Assembly: GCA_024275195.1 (NCBI GenBank)
Contig: JAJRZP010000118.1
Span: forward strand, 1 to 52,423
Direction: 5' to 3'
Origin: Chloroflexota bacterium
GTDB taxonomy: Bacteria > Chloroflexota > Dehalococcoidia > Lucifugimonadales > Lucifugimonadaceae
DNA: 52,423 nucleotides
Under the pieces are notes generated by a model. That model worked only from the letters and a program-made list of their open reading frames with translations, was not told the DNA's origin and did no database searches. How positions within the stretch are numbered: the first letter of the stretch is position 1; the number at the start of each line of letters is the position of its first letter. Below, piece after piece: positions 8,959 through 15,995 of the stretch. Position numbers and translations under genes: made by a program.

Positions 8959-9687
8959 TCAGGCGATCATCTGCAGAGGCGACACAAAGTCGGCTGCCTG
9001 CTCAACGTCACTCTCTGACATCGGCAACTGACCGGTTGACTCAAGGTAAGTAAGAATCGCGAATACACGTCCGTGCCTCTCACCATTTGAGTTGAACCCC
9101 AGCTTCGCCAGAACGCTGCTGATGTGGTGCTCTACTGTACGGGGCTGAATGAACAATGCTTCAGCGATTGCGCGGTTGGAATGGGCCTTCGCCATCAAAC
9201 CGAGAACCTGTAGTTCTCGCGGGCTCAGGTTTTTTAACGCGCCGCTCATCCTGACACCATCATCAGACGTTAGTTTCGAGACCATTGCGGGATCCAAAAC
9301 CGTTCGTCCGGCAGTCACGTCCTCGATTGACCGCACGATGTCACGAGTGTTTCGCAGTGTCGCCTTCAACAGAAAAGCCTTGCCTGCCGAATCGTCGCGC
9401 ATGAACTCTTTCAAGTACTCTCCGCGGTCGTGAGTCGAGAGCATGACAAGCCCGGTACGCGGACTGTCAACGCGTAGCTGTCGGGCAACCTGTATGCCAT
9501 TTATCATCGGCAGGCCGACATCAAGAATTGCGACGGATGGCTGAAGTGATTTTGCCATTGAGATGGCACTCCGTCCATCGGCCGCAACGCCTACCACTTC
9601 TAACCCCGGCTCCCGATCCAAAAGTAGCGCAAGGCTCTCACGTGTAAGTTCGTGATCGTCCGCTATTAGCACAGATATTGTTTGCAT
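8959..9687 (-). CDS. NarL/FixJ-family response regulator
   Basis: A 242-residue two-component regulator. The receiver domain has the acidic pair Asp10-Asp11, phosphoacceptor Asp56 in VAILDVGLP, and a conserved Lys in FLLKATLR. The LuxR-type HTH is at about 165-215 (LSPRELQVLGLMAKAHSNRAIAEALFIQPRTVEHH is the recognition core). Several C-terminal residues extend past the HTH. The gene is divergent from the archaellin cluster, with its start about 440 bp from archaellin 1, so it is a natural candidate to bind the intervening region. Two more NarL-type regulators lie at the far end of the locus. No cognate kinase sits beside it; the nearest is the hybrid kinase at 23412. Confidence 0.92.
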   Translation of the reverse strand: MQTISVLIADDHELTRESLALLLDREPGLEVVGVAADGRSAISMAKSLQPSVAILDVGLPMINGIQVARQLRVDSPRTGLVMLSTHDRGEYLKEFMRDDSAGKAFLLKATLRNTRDIVRSIEDVTAGRTVLDPAMVSKLTSDDGVRMSGALKNLSPRELQVLGLMAKAHSNRAIAEALFIQPRTVEHHISSVLAKLGFNSNGERHGRVFAILTYLESTGQLPMSESDVEQAADFVSPLQMIA

Positions 9688-9955
9688 TCGATTTCCCCTG
9701 TATGCGTTCAGGAATCTGACGGGATTACCTGATCGCTTGCCCCCGTTTCGATAGCGTTAGCTGAAGGCACAATACTGATGCCGGGTATCGCTAGCTGTTT
9801 TCTACCGAACGTATTCCCCTAATACTGTCCGGCGATGGTTCAGATGTCGTTAGAGCAACCCACGCGTCGTGCTAGGTGGCAATACATGAGTGCGCTCCCG
9901 CAGCCTCGTCGTATGCCGCACCCCGAAACCCATGTGGGTAGACACGCCGGGAGTC
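9688..9955. other. Divergent intergenic region before the archaellin cluster
   Basis: The 440-bp gap 9688-10127 separates the leftward response regulator from archaellin 1. I see no ORF of note in either strand. It must hold the promoters of both genes; the only element recurring elsewhere is the TTGG box at 9956. GGGAG...CTCCC arms surround that box. Confidence 0.4.
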
Positions 9956-9971
9956 TTGGTGTGCTCCCAAT
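9956..9971 (+). promoter_or_regulatory. Archaellin upstream box 1
   Basis: TTGGTGTGCTCCCAAT. It matches the TTGGWG-N4-CYCAAT element found upstream of all six archaellin genes, here 172 bp before the chosen start. TTGG and CCAA make it half-palindromic, as expected for a dimer-binding operator; a promoter element is the alternative. Confidence 0.5.
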
Positions 9972-10127
9972 ACCGCTTGTCTGGTCGTCGGAATACTGTT
10001 GCTGTAGTAGATAAATTTGAACCGGTCAGGTCGGGCGTTCACTCTCGTGCGTGCGCTCAATGCTGTTCTCCCATCCGATACAAGTGAGTTCAGGGAAAAA
10101 GATCAGGCCATGAGGAGCATCCGAGAG

Positions 10128-10859
10128 ATGATCACGAACAAGCTGGAAGCATGTGATGCCCGGCAGCAGCGCGGAATAACTGGACTGGAAACAGCAATCA
10201 TCTTGATTGCGTTTGTTGTAGTTGCTTCCGTATTTTCGTTCACAGTTCTGTCGACTGGCGTGTTCGCATCCGAGCGATCGAAAGAAACCGTCTATGCCGG
10301 GCTGGAGGAAGCTAAGAGCTCACTCGAACCCCGCGGCAGCGTCATCGCCTTTAAAGGGCGCGCAGGTACAACGACCGCTGACGACACAATATTTAAGATT
10401 CAGTTCGTTCTTTCTAACGCCATCGCGGGCGAATCGGTTGATTTGACCCCTCCTTATACGCTGGATGATTCTGGAACCGACCCGGACATCTCGTCAGGTG
10501 CTGAGTACAAAACTGTCATTTCATTTCAGGATAAGAACCAGTACCTTTCGGACGTACCCTGGACAATCGAACTGTTAGGACAGTCGTCAGGTGACTTCTT
10601 GCTGGAACAGGGTGAAAAAGCGGAAATCACAGTCTGGCTGCTGCAGCGACTAACCGGCGTGTCCGACCCACTCTCCAACAACGGCGTGGCAAGGTACTCA
10701 GCTTCCGATGTGAATGGCAGTAACGGAATTTTGACAACAGGGACGCTACTGAATGTGAACGACCAGTTCACTCTCGAGGTAAAGCCCGGAAGTGGTTCAA
10801 CTCTGGCAATCCAGCGAACTACACCGGCCCGACTCGATGCCGTTATGGATCTGAAGTAA
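10128..10859 (+). CDS. arlB: Archaellin 1 (archaeal-type flagellin)
   Basis: A class III signal peptide protein forming archaellum filament. After a short basic leader ending QQRG, the mature N-terminus begins ITGLETAIILIAFVVVAS, with Glu at +5 and a 20-residue hydrophobic helix. Cleavage by a preflagellin/type IV prepilin peptidase is expected between Gly and Ile. The remaining 200 residues are a Thr/Asp-rich beta domain ending LTIQRTTPARLDAVMDLK-like. The ATG at 10128 has GAGGAG 10 nt upstream and gives a 16-residue leader; an ATG at 10110 is possible. It is the most divergent of the six paralogues at the N-terminus (VFSFTVLSTGVF) and lacks the hairpin leader of copies 3-6. Confidence 0.88.
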   Translation: MITNKLEACDARQQRGITGLETAIILIAFVVVASVFSFTVLSTGVFASERSKETVYAGLEEAKSSLEPRGSVIAFKGRAGTTTADDTIFKIQFVLSNAIAGESVDLTPPYTLDDSGTDPDISSGAEYKTVISFQDKNQYLSDVPWTIELLGQSSGDFLLEQGEKAEITVWLLQRLTGVSDPLSNNGVARYSASDVNGSNGILTTGTLLNVNDQFTLEVKPGSGSTLAIQRTTPARLDAVMDLK

Positions 10860-10927
10860 CACTCGATAATCTTGAGAATCGTGCACTCGGCCAGTGGTTA
10901 CTCGCTGGTCGTTTGTCGTTAAAAGTA

Positions 10928-10943
10928 TTGGTGTCTACCCACC
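10928..10943 (+). promoter_or_regulatory. Archaellin upstream box 2
   Basis: TTGGTGTCTACCCACC lies 159 bp before archaellin 2. It keeps TTGGWG and CYCA but not the final AAT, so it is the weakest copy of the shared box. Confidence 0.4.
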
Positions 10944-11086
10944 TGAGATTGTGTGCCGTCCGACCGACTGCCAATTCCACAGTCTCTAACGTTTTATTAC
11001 AGGAGAGGTCTCATCAGGCACTGGCGCAAGTGGCGGTTCTTGGTGATTCCAGAAGACCAATTACGAGAACGAGGGGGACCGCAGAA

Positions 11087-11797
11087 ATGCTGTTCATTAA
11101 AGACTCGAAGGCAGGCACGCAAAGAGGGATCACCGGTCTTGAGACCGCTATCATCCTCATCGCCTTCGTTGTTGTGGCATCGGTATTCGCATTTACGGTT
11201 CTCTCAACAGGTATCTTTGCCTCTGAGCGATCCAAGGAGACTGTATTCGCAGGACTCGAAGAAGCGAAGAGCTCGATCGAGCCACGTGGATCAGTTATCG
11301 CCTACAAGGCAAATCGTGGTGGTACGGATACCATCTACAAAGTTTCGTGGGTCGTATCGAACGCAGTTGCCGGTGAACCGGTCGATCTGACACCACCATA
11401 CTCTGAAGGCGGTTCTGGAACCGACCCGGACATCGTATCCAATGCAGAGTACAAGACTGTCATCTCGTTTACGGACATCAATCAGCATCTGCCAGATGTG
11501 CCGTGGACCGTATCTTGGATTGGCAATGACAATGCGGACAATCTTCTCGAAGAGGGTGAAAAGGCAGAGATCACCGTTTGGTTGCTCACGCGGGCAACTG
11601 GAACCGCTATTACAGATGGAGCCTCCACCGGTTACTGGACAGCCGACTCTAATGGATCTTACGGCATACTCTCGACGGGTACGTTGATCGGCACGAACGA
11701 TCAGTTCACTCTTGAGATGAAGCCGGACAGTGGAGCGGTATTGACCATTCAACGAACAGCTCCGTCAAGGCTCGATACGATCATGGATCTCAAATAG
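11087..11797 (+). CDS. arlB: Archaellin 2
   Basis: A 236-residue archaellin. I chose the ATG at 11087 because GAGGGGG lies 9-10 bp upstream and because it gives a 14-residue leader (ending TQRG), the same length as in archaellins 3-6. The mature part starts ITGLETAIILIAFVVVAS; the next 35 residues (VLSTGIFASERSKETVF) are nearly identical to copies 3-6. The middle varies, with DNLLEEGEKAEITVWLL a shared block and GTNDQFTLEMKP near the end. The variable segment between (around residues 165-195) is where the paralogues differ most in length and sequence. A terminator follows 23 bp after the stop. Confidence 0.9.
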   Translation: MLFIKDSKAGTQRGITGLETAIILIAFVVVASVFAFTVLSTGIFASERSKETVFAGLEEAKSSIEPRGSVIAYKANRGGTDTIYKVSWVVSNAVAGEPVDLTPPYSEGGSGTDPDIVSNAEYKTVISFTDINQHLPDVPWTVSWIGNDNADNLLEEGEKAEITVWLLTRATGTAITDGASTGYWTADSNGSYGILSTGTLIGTNDQFTLEMKPDSGAVLTIQRTAPSRLDTIMDLK

Positions 11798-11820
11798 GTT
11801 CTGAAGTTTTATCGATTTCA

Positions 11821-11852
11821 AAAACAGCCATCGGGGTTCCGGTGGCTGTTTT
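11821..11852 (+). terminator. Terminator after archaellin 2
   Basis: A 14-bp stem: AAAACAGCCA plus TCGG pairs with CCGG plus TGGCTGTTTT, loop GGTT, ending in a T run. The same hairpin, with different loops, follows archaellins 3, 4 and 5. Confidence 0.8.
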
Positions 11853-11888
11853 GCGTAGCGACTCGTGAGAGCTACCCGTCCCCTCACG

Positions 11889-11904
11889 TTGGAGCCAACT
11901 CAAT
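11889..11904 (+). promoter_or_regulatory. Archaellin upstream box 3
   Basis: TTGGAGCCAACTCAAT, 162 bp before archaellin 3; a full match to TTGGWG-N4-CYCAAT. A second partly conserved block, CATAAC, follows after 17-18 bp. Confidence 0.5.
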
Positions 11905-11968
11905 ACCCCAGGTATTCCGCTGGTCATAACTTTGTATGCATAGCTGCGATGACTGTTGCTCAGTGCAA

Positions 11969-12050
11969 AGCCAGAACTGGTAAACGGAAGCAGTATTGAG
12001 GAAGACCAACTGGCTGCCGTCAGAAATGACGGAAATTAGGAGACATATAA
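11969..12050 (+). ncRNA. Structured archaellin leader RNA, copy 3
   Basis: 5' leader of archaellin 3. Stem 1 pairs AGCCAG (11969-11974) with CTGGCT (12010-12015) and encloses the conserved loop TTGAGGAAGACCA. Stem 2 is CCGTCA-GAAA-TGACGG (12017-12032), a perfect stem with a GNRA-type tetraloop. TTAGGAG (ribosome-binding site) follows 3 nt later. Both stems are kept with different bases in copies 4-6. Confidence 0.6.
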
Positions 12051-12782
12051 ATGCTTACGCACAACTTCGGTACGCCGAAGAACGAAAAGGGTATTACCGG
12101 TCTTGAGACCGCCATCATCCTTATCGCATTCGTGGTCGTTGCATCGGTATTTGCATTCACGGTTCTCTCGACAGGTATCTTTGCCTCAGAGCGTTCCAAG
12201 GAAACCGTATTCGCCGGACTCGAAGAAGCGAAGAGCTCGATTGAGCCACGTGGTTCAGTGATTGCATACAAGGGTCGTGTTGACACAACGACAGCAACCG
12301 ACACCGTCTACAAAGTTTCTTTTGTAATATCGAATGCGGTAGCTGGAGAGCCAGTTGACCTGACACCGCCGTACACCACGAACGACGCAGCGAGCGATCC
12401 AGACCTCGTGTCAAGCGCCGAGTACAAGACAGTAGTCTCGTACATCGACCAGAACCAGTTCTTGTCTGACGTTCCGTGGACAGTTTCCTGGATCGGAAAC
12501 AGCAACTCGGACAACCTCCTCGAAGAGGGTGAGAAGGCAGAAGTAACTGTTTGGCTGTTGAGACGTGACTTTGACGCTCAGGCTACTGACCCGACTGCCA
12601 ATAACGGTGTCGATTACTGGGCCGCAGCCGATGTCAATGGCTCGCGCGGTATGCTCTCCACCGACACCATCATCGGCACGAACGACCAGTTCACCATCGA
12701 AGTAAAGCCCGAAAGCGGCGCTGTGTTGACTATTCAGCGAACTGCACCTTCGAGGCTCGATACGATCATGGATCTCAAATAG
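12051..12782 (+). CDS. arlB: Archaellin 3
   Basis: A 243-residue archaellin with a 14-residue leader ending EKG and a mature start of ITGLETAIILIAFVVVAS. It shares the conserved helix and the ASERSKETVFAGLEEAKSS region with copies 2 and 4-6. The globular part has DNLLEEGEKAEVTVWLL followed by a variable loop (FDAQATDPTANNG) that is longer than in copy 2 and similar to copy 4. It ends in the common SGAVLTIQRTAPSRLD block. The ATG at 12051 has TTAGGAG 9 bp upstream. With box, leader and terminator of its own it looks like an independent transcription unit. Confidence 0.92.
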   Translation: MLTHNFGTPKNEKGITGLETAIILIAFVVVASVFAFTVLSTGIFASERSKETVFAGLEEAKSSIEPRGSVIAYKGRVDTTTATDTVYKVSFVISNAVAGEPVDLTPPYTTNDAASDPDLVSSAEYKTVVSYIDQNQFLSDVPWTVSWIGNSNSDNLLEEGEKAEVTVWLLRRDFDAQATDPTANNGVDYWAAADVNGSRGMLSTDTIIGTNDQFTIEVKPESGAVLTIQRTAPSRLDTIMDLK

Positions 12783-12805
12783 GTTCTGAAATCGATAGAA
12801 CTTCA

Positions 12806-12836
12806 GAAACAGCCACCGGGTTTCCGGTGGCTGTTT
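12806..12836 (+). terminator. Terminator after archaellin 3
   Basis: AAACAGCCACCGG pairs with CCGGTGGCTGTTT around a GTTT loop, ending TTTT. It is a variant of the shared archaellin terminator. Confidence 0.8.
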
Positions 12837-12873
12837 TGCGTAGCGACTCGTGAGAGCTACCCGACCTCTCGTG

Positions 12874-12889
12874 TTGGAGTCAACTCAAT
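12874..12889 (+). promoter_or_regulatory. Archaellin upstream box 4
   Basis: TTGGAGTCAACTCAAT, 163 bp before archaellin 4. It is followed by ACCCCGGAGTT and, 17-18 bp beyond the box, by GCCATACC, shared with copy 5. Confidence 0.5.
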
Positions 12890-12953
12890 ACCCCGGAGTT
12901 ATTTCTCGCCATACCTTTATGTAAACGGCTGTGCCGAATTCCGTGAAGCATCT

Positions 12954-13036
12954 GGTCAGAGCGACACACTGGCATCAGCAATGAGGAAGACCATTCTGAC
13001 CTCGTCCATATCGGACGGAAATTAGGAGATACGTAA
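12954..13036 (+). ncRNA. Structured archaellin leader RNA, copy 4
   Basis: Stem 1 pairs GGTCAGA (12954-12960) with TCTGACC (12995-13001); the loop holds ATGAGGAAGACCA. Stem 2 is CGTCC-ATATC-GGACG (13003-13017), with an added T-G pair at its base. AGGAG follows. The leader is almost identical over about 140 bp to copy 5. Confidence 0.6.
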
Positions 13037-13759
13037 ATGTTTACGCACAACTACGGTACGCCTAAAAGCGAAAAGGGAATAACCGGTCTTGAGACCGCGA
13101 TCATTCTCATCGCATTCGTAGTCGTAGCCTCGGTGTTTGCTTTCACGGTTCTCTCGACAGGTATCTTTGCCTCAGAGCGTTCCAAAGAAACTGTATTCGC
13201 CGGGCTCGAAGAAGCAAAGAGTTCGATAGAACCACGCGGCTCGGTTATTGCCTACAAGGGCAACGATGGCACCAACGACACGATCTACAAGATCTCGTTT
13301 GTGGTCTCCAACGCGGTTGCAGGAGAGCCAGTTGATCTGACTCCGCCTTACAACACAGATGACTCACTCACAGATCCAGACATTGTGGCAAGTGCCGAGT
13401 ACAAGACAGTAATCTCGTACATCGACCAGAACCAGTTCTTGTCTGACGTTCCTTGGACAGTTTCCTGGGTTGGAAACAGCAACTCGGATAACCTCCTCGA
13501 AGCGGGTGAGAAGGCAGAGGTAACTGTCTGGCTGCTTACACGTGACTTTTCAACTCAGGCCAGTGATCCAACGGCGACTGGCGGTGTCGAGTTCTACCCA
13601 TACGCCGACACGAACGGCGCACGCGGTATGTTGTCGTCCGACACAGTCATCACTACGAATGACCAGTTCACTGTCGAGATGAAGCCCGAAAGCGGCGCTG
13701 TGTTGACTATTCAGCGAACTGCACCTTCGAGACTCGATACGATCATGGATCTCAAATAG
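13037..13759 (+). CDS. arlB: Archaellin 4
   Basis: A 240-residue archaellin, leader MFTHNYGTPKSEKG then ITGLETAIILIAF. The globular domain is closest to archaellin 3 (QNQFLSDVPWTVSW and SNSDNLLE shared) and differs mainly in the segment after position 165 (FSTQASDPTATGG...PYADTNGARG). The ending is SGAVLTIQRTAPSRLD. The ATG at 13037 follows AGGAG by 7-8 bp. It is flanked by its own box, leader and terminator. Near identity of the leader DNA with that of copy 5 points to recent duplication or gene conversion. Confidence 0.92.
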   Translation: MFTHNYGTPKSEKGITGLETAIILIAFVVVASVFAFTVLSTGIFASERSKETVFAGLEEAKSSIEPRGSVIAYKGNDGTNDTIYKISFVVSNAVAGEPVDLTPPYNTDDSLTDPDIVASAEYKTVISYIDQNQFLSDVPWTVSWVGNSNSDNLLEAGEKAEVTVWLLTRDFSTQASDPTATGGVEFYPYADTNGARGMLSSDTVITTNDQFTVEMKPESGAVLTIQRTAPSRLDTIMDLK

Positions 13760-13782
13760 GTTCTGAAATCGATAGAACTTCA

Positions 13783-13814
13783 GAAACAGCCACCGGAAAC
13801 CCGGTGGCTGTTTC
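13783..13814 (+). terminator. Terminator after archaellin 4
   Basis: GAAACAGCCACCGG pairs with CCGGTGGCTGTTTC around AAAC; a perfect 14-bp stem. The T run is shorter than in copies 2 and 3, so termination may be leaky. Confidence 0.75.
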
Positions 13815-13850
13815 TATTAACACAGTGTGTGGGCTACCCGCCCCCACGGC

Positions 13851-13866
13851 TTGGAGTGGTCTCAAT
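13851..13866 (+). promoter_or_regulatory. Archaellin upstream box 5
   Basis: TTGGAGTGGTCTCAAT, 163 bp before archaellin 5, with GCCATACC downstream as in copy 4. Confidence 0.5.
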
Positions 13867-13930
13867 ATCCCGGAGTTCCTGCTCGCCATACCTTTATGTA
13901 AACGGCTGTGCCGAATTCCGTGAAGCATCT

Positions 13931-14013
13931 GGTCAGAGCGACACACTGGCATCAGCAATGAGGAAGACCATTCTGACCCCGTCCATATCGGACGGAAATT
14001 AGGAGATACGTAA
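13931..14013 (+). ncRNA. Structured archaellin leader RNA, copy 5
   Basis: Stem 1 GGTCAGA (13931-13937) with TCTGACC (13972-13978); stem 2 CCGTCC (13979-13984) with GGACGG (13990-13995). Across about 140 bp I see one difference from copy 4, a T to C change that turns the basal T-G pair of stem 2 into C-G, so pairing is kept. Confidence 0.6.
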
Positions 14014-14730
14014 ATGTTTACGCACGCCTTCGGCTCGCCGAAGAACGAAAAGGGAATAACCGGTCTTGAGACCGCGATCATTCTCATCGCATTCGTAGTC
14101 GTAGCCTCGGTGTTTGCTTTCACGGTTCTCTCGACAGGTATCTTTGCCTCTGAGCGTTCCAAAGAAACTGTATTCGCCGGACTCGAAGAAGCAAAAAGCT
14201 CGATCGAACCACGCGGCTCGGTTATTGCCTACAAGGGCAGAGTCGGTTCGACAGAAACAATTTTCAAAGTGGAATTCGTCGTGTCTAACGCCGTTGCCGG
14301 TGAGCCTGTCGATTTGACAGCTCCTTACACCGAAGGCGGAACGGGCACAGATCCAGATATTGTTTCGAACGCCGAATACAAAACTGTGATTTCGTACACA
14401 GACCAGAACCAGTATCTTCCAGACGTACCCTGGTCACTTGATTGGGTAGGTAACGATAACGGCGACAGTCTGTTGGAAGCGGGCGAGAAGGCTGAAATAA
14501 CCGTTTGGCTTCTTGAGCGAAACACCGGCACAGCGATTGGTTCTGATGACAGTGTGGGCGAATACGCGGCGGCAGACGGAAACGGTTCATCAGGCATTCT
14601 GAATACTGGCGGCACGCTCATTGGCACGAACGACCAGTTCACTATCGAAATGAAGCCCACCAGCGGTGCGGTGCTGACTATTCAGCGAACTGCTCCCTCA
14701 AGGCTCGACACGGTCATGGATCTGAAGTAG
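14014..14730 (+). CDS. arlB: Archaellin 5
   Basis: A 238-residue archaellin, leader MFTHAFGSPKNEKG. The N-terminal helix block matches copies 3, 4 and 6. The globular half is closer to archaellin 6 than to 4: QNQYLPDVPWSLDWVGN and the KPTSGAVLTIQ ending are shared with 6. The variable insert (NTGTAIGSDDSVGEYAAADG) is distinctive. So its leader DNA groups with copy 4 while its C-terminal half groups with copy 6, a mosaic pattern expected from recombination between tandem copies. The ATG at 14014 follows AGGAG. Confidence 0.92.
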   Translation: MFTHAFGSPKNEKGITGLETAIILIAFVVVASVFAFTVLSTGIFASERSKETVFAGLEEAKSSIEPRGSVIAYKGRVGSTETIFKVEFVVSNAVAGEPVDLTAPYTEGGTGTDPDIVSNAEYKTVISYTDQNQYLPDVPWSLDWVGNDNGDSLLEAGEKAEITVWLLERNTGTAIGSDDSVGEYAAADGNGSSGILNTGGTLIGTNDQFTIEMKPTSGAVLTIQRTAPSRLDTVMDLK

Positions 14731-14755
14731 TTCCTGACCTCAACTAGGAACACAT

Positions 14756-14788
14756 GAAACAGCCACCGTGATTACGGTGGCTGTTTTC
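14756..14788 (+). terminator. Terminator after archaellin 5
   Basis: GAAACAGCCACCGT pairs with ACGGTGGCTGTTTTC around GATT. The stem matches the other archaellin terminators, with the apical bases changed in a paired way (CCGT/ACGG against CCGG/CCGG). Confidence 0.8.
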
Positions 14789-14823
14789 GTATAGGTCGTA
14801 TGTGGGTTTCCACACCCCAATCG

Positions 14824-14839
14824 TTGGAGTGCCCCCAAT
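14824..14839 (+). promoter_or_regulatory. Archaellin upstream box 6
   Basis: TTGGAGTGCCCCCAAT, 161 bp before archaellin 6. It has TTGG-N7-CCAA, the clearest palindrome among the six copies. Confidence 0.5.
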
Positions 14840-14901
14840 GTTGGAATCCGCTGTTTCCCAATAGTTTATAAGCATGGCTGATTTAACTGGCCGAGTAACA
14901 C

Positions 14902-14984
14902 GGTTAGCAACTCGATACCAGAGCAGCAAATGAGGATGACCTGCTGACCTCGCCTATCCGGCGATAACTAGGAGATAGTCACAA
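14902..14984 (+). ncRNA. Structured archaellin leader RNA, copy 6
   Basis: Stem 1 pairs GGTTAGCA (14902-14909) with TGCTGACC (14942-14949), one G-T pair; the loop holds AATGAGGATGACC. Stem 2 is TCGCC-TATCC-GGCGA (14950-14964). AGGAG follows 6 nt later. Bases differ from copies 3-5 but both stems remain. Confidence 0.6.
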
Positions 14985-15710
14985 ATGTTTACGCACAACT
15001 ACGGTACGCCTAATAGCGAAAAGGGAATCACCGGTCTTGAGACCGCGATCATTCTCATCGCATTCGTAGTCGTAGCCTCAGTGTTTGCTTTCACGGTTCT
15101 CTCGACAGGTATCTTTGCCTCTGAGCGTTCCAAAGAGACGGTATTTGCCGGGCTCGAAGAAGCGAAGAGCTCAATTGAGCCACGTGGATCAGTCATTGCC
15201 TACAAGGGCCGCGTGGACACCACAAGCGCTACTGACACGATCTACAAAGTCGTCTTTGTAGTATCTAACGCGGTTGCCGGTGAACCTGTCGACCTGACAG
15301 CTCCGTACACCACCGATGGATCGGGGACAGACCCTGACATTGTCTCAAATGCTGAGTACAAGACCGTAATCTCGTACACCGACAGCAACCAGTATCTTGC
15401 AGACGTCCCCTGGTCACTCGACTGGGTCGGCAACTCCAACTCGGACAGCTTGCTTGAAGCCGGAGAGAAGGCTGAGATCACGGTGTGGTTACTCGAGCGA
15501 GCAACTGGTGTTACAAACGCTACTGACTCGAACGGCGTTGGTGGATGGGATGCCGCAGACGCCAACGGTGCCAACGGCATACTTGAAAGTGGCACGCTGA
15601 TCGGTACGAATGACCAGTTCACTATCGAGATGAAACCCACCAGTGGTGCGGTGCTTACCATTCAGCGAACTGCTCCGTCCAGACTCGATACAGTTATGGA
15701 CCTCAAGTAA
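14985..15710 (+). CDS. arlB: Archaellin 6
   Basis: The last of the six archaellins, 241 residues, leader MFTHNYGTPNSEKG and mature start ITGLETAIILIAF. It shares SNQYLADVPWSLDWVGN and the KPTSGAVLTIQ ending with archaellin 5. The variable insert is TGVTNATDSNGVGGWDAADANG. The ATG at 14985 follows AGGAG by about 9 bp. Unlike copies 2-5, it is not followed by the standard terminator but by a longer hairpin pair before the accessory genes, so some transcripts may run on into the ArlC-like genes. Confidence 0.92.
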   Translation: MFTHNYGTPNSEKGITGLETAIILIAFVVVASVFAFTVLSTGIFASERSKETVFAGLEEAKSSIEPRGSVIAYKGRVDTTSATDTIYKVVFVVSNAVAGEPVDLTAPYTTDGSGTDPDIVSNAEYKTVISYTDSNQYLADVPWSLDWVGNSNSDSLLEAGEKAEITVWLLERATGVTNATDSNGVGGWDAADANGANGILESGTLIGTNDQFTIEMKPTSGAVLTIQRTAPSRLDTVMDLK

Positions 15711-15720
15711 GAAGTCATTC

Positions 15721-15798
15721 CTCATCAATAAACTTCGCTCCTGGTCGCTCTTGTGGTCAGGAGCGAAGCGATTGATGAGAGGCAATAACAGCCTCTCA
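15721..15798 (+). terminator. Two mutually exclusive hairpins after archaellin 6
   Basis: Hairpin A: CTCATCAAT plus CTTCGCTCCTG (15721-15743) pairs with CAGGAGCGAAG plus ATTGATGAG (15758-15779), about 20 bp with a 14-nt loop. Hairpin B: TGAGAGGC (15776-15783) pairs with GCCTCTCA (15791-15798). The arms overlap at 15776-15779, so both cannot form fully. No T run follows A. It may weaken transcription into the motor genes or stabilise the archaellin mRNA end. Confidence 0.5.
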
Positions 15799-15861
15799 GG
15801 CTGTCTTGCCAACGTCTGATTTACGTAATCTAGTTACCAGCTACCCGGAGGACGCCCAACC

Positions 15862-15993
15862 ATGGCCGAAGTTACCGACTTAGAGCAGCGCCTTAAGGAT
15901 CTGGAAGAAGAGATAAGAATTCTCAAAGAGACGGTTTTTCCGTTGATCGCGGATATCCGTGCGAGGGTTCTCTCACCAGGGGATGAGTTTTAG
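15862..15993 (+). CDS. Small ArlC-like coiled-coil protein (43 aa)
   Basis: A 43-residue ORF with ATG at 15862 and GGAGG 12-13 bp upstream. It reads as one amphipathic coiled coil: LEQRLKDLEEEIRILKETV, then VFPLIADIRARVLSPGDEF. Heptad spacing of Leu/Ile, followed by a short Pro-containing end, resembles the archaeal ArlC (FlaC) pattern, which is a coil ending near Asn-Pro-Phe. The next gene starts 2 bp after its stop and itself begins with an ArlC-like coil, so the two probably pair. Its role would be in the cytoplasmic switch/collar under the archaellum motor. Small size limits confidence in the family call, but placement and frame support a real gene. Confidence 0.65.
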   Translation: MAEVTDLEQRLKDLEEEIRILKETVFPLIADIRARVLSPGDEF

Positions 15994-15995
15994 CT

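Noticed and set aside
12954-13036. Cyclic-di-GMP riboswitch in the archaellin leader
   Set aside because: The conserved GEMM tetraloop/receptor sequences are absent; the two-stem layout is different.
9956-14860. Flagellar sigma28-type promoters before the archaellins
   Set aside because: CAAT...GCCATA blocks look faintly similar but spacing is 17-18 rather than 15 and the blocks are not kept in all copies.
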